In this document: one piece after another, positions 58,670 to 64,000 of the stretch
Layout: each line of letters begins with the position of its first letter
How positions within the stretch are numbered: the stretch's first letter is position 1
Assembly (NCBI RefSeq): GCF_001618865.1
Contig: NZ_CP015136.1
Span: 5,987,001-6,051,000 of the forward strand
Reading direction: 5' to 3'
DNA length: 64,000 nucleotides
DNA from: Luteitalea pratensis
GTDB taxonomy: Bacteria > Acidobacteriota > Vicinamibacteria > Vicinamibacterales > Vicinamibacteraceae
Program-made: the position numbers and the translations under genes
Notes under the pieces: generated by a model
Told to the model about the DNA's origin: nothing
The model's input: the letters and a program-made list of their open reading frames with translations, nothing else
Database searches by the model: none

Positions 58670-60148
58670 ATGCTCAGGATGGATCAGGTGCATGTGGTCC
58701 GGCACAAGGTGCTGGTCGAGGGACGATCGCAGCGAGCGGTGGCGCGGGAGCTGGGGCTGTCGCGGGTGACGGTGAAGAAGTACCTGGCGCAGGCCGCGCC
58801 GGTGCGGCACGAGGCGCAGCCGCGACCGCGGCCCGTGAGCGCGGCGGTCGCACCGCGCATCGCCGCGCTGCTCGAGGAGGCGCCGCGCTGGACCACGCCC
58901 AAACAGCGACTGACGGCCACGCGGCTGCACCAGCTGCTCCGGGCGGAAGGTCACGATGTCGGCGTCTCCCTAGTCAAGGCGGCCGTGGCGGAGTGGAAGC
59001 GGCAGCGACGCGAGCCGCTGATTCCGCTGACCTATCGCCCGGGCGAGCTGGCGGAGGTCGACTTCTTTGAAGTGCAGGTCGATGTGGCGGGCCGGCGCCA
59101 GAAGGCGTGGCTCTTCGTGCTGCGCCTGATGTACTCGGGCCGCGACTTCGGCTGGATTTACGAGCGCCAGGATCAGGTCAGCTTTCTCGACGGCCACGTG
59201 CGCGCCTTTGCCCATCTGGGCGGCGCGCCCACGCGGGTGGCGTACGACAATCTCAAACCGGCGGTGGCCCGGATCCTCGCCGGCGGCGAGCGGGCCCTGA
59301 CGATCCGCTTTGCGGCGCTCGCCTCGCACTATCTCTTCGAGCCGAGCTTCTGTCGCCCGGGCGTCGGCCACGACAAGGGCGGCGTCGAATCGCGCGGCAA
59401 GTACATCCGGCTGCAGGCACTGACGCCAATTCCCGCGGGCGACACCCTCGACGCGATCAACACGCAACTGCTGGCGCAGCTCGATGCGCGCCGCGACACG
59501 CGCCGGCATGGCACCGAGGCCACCATCGGCGTGCGCTCCGCCGAGGAGCAGCGCCTCCTGCGTCCGCTCGATGTGCCGTTTGTCGCCGAGGCGGCCGTCC
59601 CCGTGAGCATCGCGCCGCGCGCGCTGGCCCGGGTCCACGGCGCGTGGTACTCGGTGCCGTGCGCGTGGGCCGGGCTGGATTTGACGGCCTGGGTCGGCGC
59701 GACGACGGTCACCATCGTCGGCCGCGACGGTCGGCGCATCTCCCATCCGCGGCAACGCTTTGGCGGCCGCTCGATCGACTATCGCCACTACCTGCCCGCA
59801 CTGGCGATCAAGCCGCAGGCGGTCCGCCAGGTCGCGCCCGATCTGGTGCGCGATCTCGGCGATCCCTTCCCCGCGGTGTGGGCCAACCTGACGGCGCAGC
59901 ATGCGCCGCGGGACGCCGCCCGGCATCTCGCCAAGATCCTGGGCGATCTGCACGCCGCCGGTGCGGCCGTCGTCGTGCCGGCACTCGAGCGTGCCCTGCG
60001 CGACGGCACGCCCCTCCGACTGGCCGTGCATGCGGAGGCGCCACCGGTGCTCGGCGCGGAGGCCGTGCCGGCGTCGCTCCGCGATGTGGCGATCACGAGC
60101 GGCGTGGCCGCGGACTACGACCGCTGGCTGCAGGACGGTGCGGCATGA
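58670..60148 (+). CDS. istA: IstA transposase
   Basis: 492 residues. The N-terminal helix-turn-helix (SQRAVARELGLSRVTVKKYL) binds the terminal repeats. The integrase-type DDE domain has EVDFFEVQV (first Asp), VAYDNLKPAV (second Asp) and GHDKGGVESRGKYIR (Glu). A beta-barrel C-terminus follows. Overlaps istB by 4 bp (ATGA). Confidence 0.95.
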   Translation: MLRMDQVHVVRHKVLVEGRSQRAVARELGLSRVTVKKYLAQAAPVRHEAQPRPRPVSAAVAPRIAALLEEAPRWTTPKQRLTATRLHQLLRAEGHDVGVSLVKAAVAEWKRQRREPLIPLTYRPGELAEVDFFEVQVDVAGRRQKAWLFVLRLMYSGRDFGWIYERQDQVSFLDGHVRAFAHLGGAPTRVAYDNLKPAVARILAGGERALTIRFAALASHYLFEPSFCRPGVGHDKGGVESRGKYIRLQALTPIPAGDTLDAINTQLLAQLDARRDTRRHGTEATIGVRSAEEQRLLRPLDVPFVAEAAVPVSIAPRALARVHGAWYSVPCAWAGLDLTAWVGATTVTIVGRDGRRISHPRQRFGGRSIDYRHYLPALAIKPQAVRQVAPDLVRDLGDPFPAVWANLTAQHAPRDAARHLAKILGDLHAAGAAVVVPALERALRDGTPLRLAVHAEAPPVLGAEAVPASLRDVAITSGVAADYDRWLQDGAA

Positions 60149-60906
60149 GCACGCCCGCGATCACGCGCGACCTGATCGTCGGCCACACGCGCGCGCTCAA
60201 ACTCCCGGGCGTGGCCCGCAGCTTTGAAGCGCTGGCGCGTCAGGCGCAGGCCGCGCACTGGCCCTACGAGGACTACCTGCACGAGGTACTCAACGCCGAG
60301 CACACCTCGCGCCACGAGTCGGTGATCCGCCAGCGGCTGCGCGAGGCCCGCTTCCCGGAGGTCAAGACGCTCGAGACCTTTGACTTTGCGACGGCCGAGG
60401 GGGTCCACGCCGCGCAGATCCACACGCTCGCCCGTGGGGAGTGGGTCACGCGCCCCGAGAACCTGATCCTCGCGGGCCCGATCGGCACGGGCAAGACGCA
60501 CCTCGCGATCGCGCTCGGCGTCGAAGCGACGCGGCAGAAGCGGCGCGTGCTCTTTACGCGCGCCGCCGATCTGGTACGTCAGCTCCTCGAAGCGCGTGAT
60601 GCGCGCGAGCTCGCACGGCTGCAGCGACGCCTGCTCACCCAGGACGTCCTGATCATCGACGAACTGGGCTTCGTCCCGTTTGATCGGGTCGGCGGCGAAC
60701 TGCTCTTCAATCTGATCGCCGATCGCTATGAGCGGCGCGCGACGGTGGTGACCACGAACCTCGCGTTTGCCGAGTGGGTCACGGTCTTTGCCGGCGACGA
60801 GAAGCTGACGACCGCGCTGCTCGATCGTCTGGCGCATCACGCCACGGTGATCACGACCAAGGGCAAGAGCTACCGCATGAAGAAACGGCGGACCAGCGCC
60901 GACTGA
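60145..60906 (+). CDS. istB: IstB helper ATPase
   Basis: 253 residues of the DnaC/IstB AAA+ family. Walker A is GPIGTGKTHLAIALG, Walker B is VLIIDELGFVPFD, and the sensor region VVTTNLAFAEW and the C-terminal TTKGKSYRMKKR motif are present. It stimulates IstA-catalysed transposition and helps choose the target. Its ATG overlaps the istA stop. Confidence 0.95.
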   Translation: MSTPAITRDLIVGHTRALKLPGVARSFEALARQAQAAHWPYEDYLHEVLNAEHTSRHESVIRQRLREARFPEVKTLETFDFATAEGVHAAQIHTLARGEWVTRPENLILAGPIGTGKTHLAIALGVEATRQKRRVLFTRAADLVRQLLEARDARELARLQRRLLTQDVLIIDELGFVPFDRVGGELLFNLIADRYERRATVVTTNLAFAEWVTVFAGDEKLTTALLDRLAHHATVITTKGKSYRMKKRRTSAD

Positions 60907-61363
60907 CGCGGCGCACGGCCTGCAGCCGGCCTGGCCCCTCAGAGCGGGGGCCAAGCCGCCCGCAGGCCGTCAAGGACAAGACCACCCCTCACGATGAGGG
61001 CATGGCAGGCGGGCCTACCGGCCCGCTCCGCGTAGAATGAGGCCCCGCAGGTGGATCATTTTCCGAGCGGCGGACTGGTCTACTTTCTGAGCGGCGCCCG
61101 CAGGCGTCCCTCTCGACCCGCGCCTGAACGGCGACGAAGCGTTTGTCGAGGTCCTGTCTCGCGTAGTGCACCTGAAAGACGTCGGCTGGAGCCTCGATCA
61201 GGCGCTGCCACAGGTCGAGAATGCCAGCCTTGAACGGCCGCAGCATGGCCAGCTTTGCGGGATACAGGAATCCGGCTGTCTCGTAGTGGGCCCAGAGGTT
61301 TTCTGCGAGGAGCCGAGGCTCACTGGACTGGCATTCATCAGCATTGACCCAAAAGGCTGCCAT

Positions 61364-61626
61364 GACACCTCCCTCTCTCGTAGAGGCGGGAACGGCGGGC
61401 GACACCTGTCATCGCGGTGCGCCGGATTGTCGCGACGCTGACGGGGAGCGCGGCCTGGATCTGTTGGTCTCGGAGCACAGTGATGCGTACGAGCCGACGG
61501 CCCCCGCCGTCCGTAGCGGATCTCGTTCGGGCCCGGCGGCTGCTCTCGCCGACTTCGTGCGTGCCGTATGCGGCAGGCGTCAGCGAGCCTGGGCACGCCG
61601 CCGTGTCGAACGCGCCGTTCCTCAAA
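61364..61626. other. Gap between the split gene and the lipoprotein
   Basis: About 260 bp containing the promoter region of the minus-strand split gene; no gene recognised. Confidence 0.35.
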
Positions 61627-62205
61627 TCACTTCACGGTGACGGTGAAGCACCCCGTTCGCAATTCACTTCTTGGATTTGTCAGGTCATCGACGAGCCGAA
61701 ACATCACATCGAACTGAGTTCCGTCCAGAATCGTCGGTGCCTCAAAACTGATGTGGACCGCCCCGGCCCCACCCTCCGAGGTCTGCAGGCTAACCAGTGG
61801 TCCAGCCGCGGGCATTGGAAACGTCACGAAGTTCGGTGCTGGCGGCCCCCAGGGAGCGGCACCGGCCGCGCGCTGGCAGACGCCATCGGCACCGTTTGGA
61901 CGTCCAATTTCGGGCGCACGCTGAACAAAGAACGTGGTGTTGGGAGGTGCGTCGTGCACGTTGACGGTGATCTGCGCGCTGAAGCTGCCATCGGCTGCGG
62001 CTGTGGGCGTTACGTTGACGATGCCCGACCCCACGCCAATCACCGCAGTTAGTCGCTGGCCATGCGTAGTCCCCATTGCGCGAATCGAGCCAACTGGTGC
62101 CGCCAGAGTGGCCGTCGGCGCCGTGGGGCTCTCAGGGGCGCTTCCGCAGGCCACGGCGGCTGCAGACAGGACGGCACCGAATACGAATTGATAGAAGCGA
62201 GACAT
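61627..62205 (-). CDS. Secreted lipoprotein of unknown function
   Basis: 192 residues. Signal with lipobox AVAC (about residue 20). The mature part is beta-rich (GSGIVNVTPTAAADGSFSAQ in part, FFVQRAP, GPLVSLQTSEGGAGAVHISF in part) with two further cysteines (DGVCQR and the C-terminal TGCFTV). The ATG at 62205 is preceded by GGAGGTG at ideal spacing. The overall look is of a surface beta-sandwich protein; no family recognised. Confidence 0.7.
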   Translation of the reverse strand: MSRFYQFVFGAVLSAAAVACGSAPESPTAPTATLAAPVGSIRAMGTTHGQRLTAVIGVGSGIVNVTPTAAADGSFSAQITVNVHDAPPNTTFFVQRAPEIGRPNGADGVCQRAAGAAPWGPPAPNFVTFPMPAAGPLVSLQTSEGGAGAVHISFEAPTILDGTQFDVMFRLVDDLTNPRSELRTGCFTVTVK

Positions 62206-62363
62206 CGTGACACCTCCGTAGGGCTCGAAAGCCTCCCGCAGCCTGGAGGCATCGGCCGTTTGTGTCGCATGATCGCGTTCGGGAGGACATGGCGCCATCG
62301 ACACAATCTGGAGGTTCTCTGAAGATTTTGTGAAGCCCGAGCGCTATAATCCGCGTCGACACA

Positions 62364-63077
62364 ATGATTGACTGCCTGAGATTCGCTGAGTTCGAGCTGG
62401 ATTTGGGCGCCTTCGCCTTACGGTGTCCCGACGGGCCTCTCCGGCTGGAGAAGTTGCCGATGGAGGTCCTGATTCTCCTGGTGCAACGGGCGGGCACGCT
62501 GGTGCTGCGGAGCGAACTCCGGGCAACGCTGTGGGGCCCAGACGTTTACGTCGAGTACGATTCGGCAATCAACACGGCGGTCCGCAAGATTCGGCGAACC
62601 CTTGGCGATGATGCCGATCATCCTCGGTTCGTGGAAACGGTCGTGGGCAAAGGCTATCGATTCATCGCTCCGGTCGAAGGCGACGCGACTCTTCATGCGC
62701 AATCGAGTGTCTGCCACGGCCGATCGCCGGCTCGATGGCAGTGCGTCTTTCCGAGCTACTCGGTCAAACGAGGCCAACAGGAGTTCATCCTGGAGGCCGG
62801 CGAAACAGTGTTCGGCCGCGACCCGAACGCTGGTGTCTACGTCGACCATCCGTCGGTGTCACGCCGCCATGCAAGCATCGCGATCGGCTCCCAAGGGGCT
62901 GTGCTTCAGGATCTGGAGAGCCGCAACGGCACGTTCGTTGACGGCCGCAGGATTGACCGACCGACACACATCGACCATGGTGCGCTCATCGCGCTTGGTG
63001 CGATCACGTTGACGTTCATCGTGATGGCAGCGGCGGCTTCCACGCAGCCGATTGGTCTACGCCAACCAACGGTGTGA
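62364..63077 (+). CDS. OmpR-type winged-helix protein fused to an FHA domain
   Basis: 237 residues. The first ~105 form a Trans_reg_C winged helix (LRLEKLPMEVLILLVQRAG in part, AINTAVRKIRRTLGDD, FVETVVGKGYRFIAPV). The last ~110 form an FHA phosphothreonine-binding domain (ETVFGRDPNAGVYVDHPSVSRRHA in part: HPSVSRRHASI, LESRNGTFVDGRRI). Such proteins in Acidobacteriota lie next to Ser/Thr kinases, as here, and are thought to bind the phosphorylated kinase or its substrates. Confidence 0.92.
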   Translation: MIDCLRFAEFELDLGAFALRCPDGPLRLEKLPMEVLILLVQRAGTLVLRSELRATLWGPDVYVEYDSAINTAVRKIRRTLGDDADHPRFVETVVGKGYRFIAPVEGDATLHAQSSVCHGRSPARWQCVFPSYSVKRGQQEFILEAGETVFGRDPNAGVYVDHPSVSRRHASIAIGSQGAVLQDLESRNGTFVDGRRIDRPTHIDHGALIALGAITLTFIVMAAAASTQPIGLRQPTV

Positions 63078-63162
63078 CCTGCGGTCCGTGACACTAGCGC
63101 GGTTGAACTTTCGGGCCGACATCGGCTAGCACGCACTCGCTTCGGATCCAGAGCTTCCACTT

Positions 63163-64000
63163 ATGGTCCTCACACCTGGGACCCATCTCGGAGCGTATGA
63201 AATTCTGTCGCCGCTCGGCGGCGGCGGTATGGGAGAGGTCTATCGCGGGAGAGACACTCGACTAGGCCGAGACGTCGCGATCAAGGTCGTCTCCGAACGT
63301 CGGACCAATGACTCGAACGCGCTCGCCCGATTCCAGCGAGAGGCTCGGACCGTCGCCGCTCTTTCCCATCCGAACATCGTTGCGCTTCACGATATCGGAT
63401 CGGAGAACGGCGTGGCTTTTATCGTCATGGAGCTTCTCGAGGGAGAGTCGCTGAACCAGTGCATCGCTCCGAGTGGCCTCTCCTGCAGGCGAGCTCTCGA
63501 AATTGGCGCTCAATCGCCGATGCGCTTGCCTCCGCCCACGGCAGGGGGGTCGTGCATCGTGACCTGAAGCCAGCCAACATCTTCGTCACGCGTGAAGGGC
63601 ATATCAAGGTTCTCGACTTCGGTCTGGCAAAGCACGATCCCTTTCGAACTGACGTGCCAGCCGCCGGCTCCACTCGTCCCGGAGTAACCGAACCGGGAAT
63701 GGTCCTTGGTACGGTCGCGTACATGTCGCCAGAGCAGGCGCAGGGTGAACCGTCTGATCAGCGTTCCGACATCTTCTCGCTCGGGTGTGTGCTCTACGAG
63801 ATGTTGTCAGGGCACGTTGCGTTTCCGGGAGCGACGGCTCCTGAAACGCTGGCCGCCATTCTCCGAGACGACCCACCGGCTCTGGCGGGGGCCGGCGAGA
63901 GGTTTCCAGCGAGCCTCGACGCGGTCGTCCGGCGCTGTCTCGAGAAGAAGCCTGGCCAGCGATTCCAATCGGCTCGCGATCTGGCCTTCTCCCTCCGCGA
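63163..64000 (+). pseudogene. Serine/threonine protein kinase, frameshifted and cut by the window end
   Basis: Pkn-type kinase. P-loop GGGGMGEVYRGRD, VAIKVV lysine, [20 protein letters not shown] and [12 protein letters not shown] are in the first frame. Near 63511 one lost base shifts the frame, after which [36 protein letters not shown] and [14 protein letters not shown] follow in another frame to the end of the window. The first frame would stop at 63567 after 134 residues and lack the catalytic loop. Length and C-terminal sensor domain are unknown. Confidence 0.85.

Larger units (their letters stand above)
58561..61102 (+). mobile_element. IS21-family insertion sequence, 2542 bp, complete
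   Basis: Ends begin TG and finish CA, with related termini TGGGCGCGCCGCTCGG and, on the other strand, TGCGGGCGCCGCTCAG (12-13 of 16 match). Each end has two copies of the CGCCGCTC.GAAA.T.GA.CCA unit, as expected for IS21 multiple transposase sites. The 5-bp target duplication GGCGT flanks it (58556-58560 and 61103-61107). istA and istB are intact, so it looks recent. Confidence 0.92.
58505..61363 (-). pseudogene. 103-codon gene split by IS21
   Basis: The 5' part (61363 down to 61103) encodes MAAFWVNADECQ, LLAENLWAHYETAGFLYPAK and QDLDKRFVAVQARVERDA with a GGAGG ribosome site. After removing IS21 and one copy of the duplicated GGCGT, the frame continues as NRLADELLARPSDGVD-stop at 58505. The restored protein has 103 residues, hydrophilic and helical. 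No family recognised. Inside the IS the reading frame ends in artefactual sequence. Confidence 0.85.

Noticed and set aside
59107-60144. Long extension upstream of istB overlapping istA
   Set aside because: The IstB family starts at the ATG at 60145; the extension is the wrong frame of istA.
61417-62052. Plus-strand 211-codon frame
   Set aside because: Antisense to a lipoprotein with a perfect ribosome site and signal peptide; no motif.
1-64000. CRISPR arrays, rRNA genes, riboswitches, restriction-modification or other known anti-phage systems
   Set aside because: I looked for regularly spaced repeats, rRNA signatures, cobalamin or other riboswitch boxes and defence-gene motifs and saw none.

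Overview
The window is a 64-kb, GC-rich bacterial chromosome segment. Gene content points to a soil Acidobacteriota, most likely Vicinamibacteria/Luteitalea-like. The signs are an 800-residue TonB receptor with an N-terminal carboxypeptidase-regulatory domain, a winged-helix plus FHA protein next to a Ser/Thr kinase, many two-component proteins and low-complexity secreted proteins. This is inferred from gene families; no 16S rRNA is present.

Layout. 1-5.7 kb is a core block: gap-pgk-tpiA, a convergent membrane protein, secG and tRNA-Leu(GAG). 5.7-6.8 kb holds no recognisable gene. 6.8-13.7 kb carries a secreted low-complexity protein, then a glycan cassette: an atypical receiver overlapping a GH2 glycosidase, a divergent GH1-like glycosidase, UDP-galactopyranose mutase and a glycosyltransferase. 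13.9-18.5 kb is a signalling module: a NarL-type regulator, divergent from a sensor with two tandem kinase cores, a double-domain KaiC-like ATPase and a single-domain receiver. 18.8-30.8 kb is a stress-type accessory region with a YihY protein, RsbT-like factor, APC permease, DUF1990, DUF4126, PPOX-fold, Gfo/Idh, DUF72 and hydrolase genes. It contains several frameshifted genes and a duplicated small-protein cassette.

30.8-48.3 kb lies between two 45-bp copies of the 3' half of a tRNA-Arg gene and may be an integrated element or a tandem remnant of one. It holds an XRE-cupin regulator, two fasciclin proteins and a decayed third copy. It also holds two divergent operons around a 31-bp palindrome. 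One encodes an FAD oxidoreductase, a DUF1365 protein and a CFA-synthase-like methyltransferase, with an acyl-ACP desaturase and an epimerase-SRPBCC protein behind it. The other encodes a DUF2177 protein, a CarH/LitR-type B12 photoreceptor regulator with the Wx9EH motif, a translationally coupled TonB receptor, an SDR/DUF2867 protein and a DUF1295 protein. Together these look like a light- or singlet-oxygen-responsive lipid-modification system with its own receptor. An IS1182/IS5-like element follows.

48.4-64 kb has a CPA1 antiporter, an M23 lipoprotein, a 1008-residue hybrid sensor kinase, IS630 debris, a frameshifted lipoprotein, a metallophosphoesterase, an intact IS21 element (5-bp target duplication) that splits a 103-codon gene, a lipoprotein, and a winged-helix/FHA protein followed by a frameshifted Ser/Thr kinase that runs off the end.

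Most of the broken genes are explained by single-base deletions. That is compatible either with local gene decay or with uncorrected long-read indels, so the pseudogene calls should be read with that caveat.
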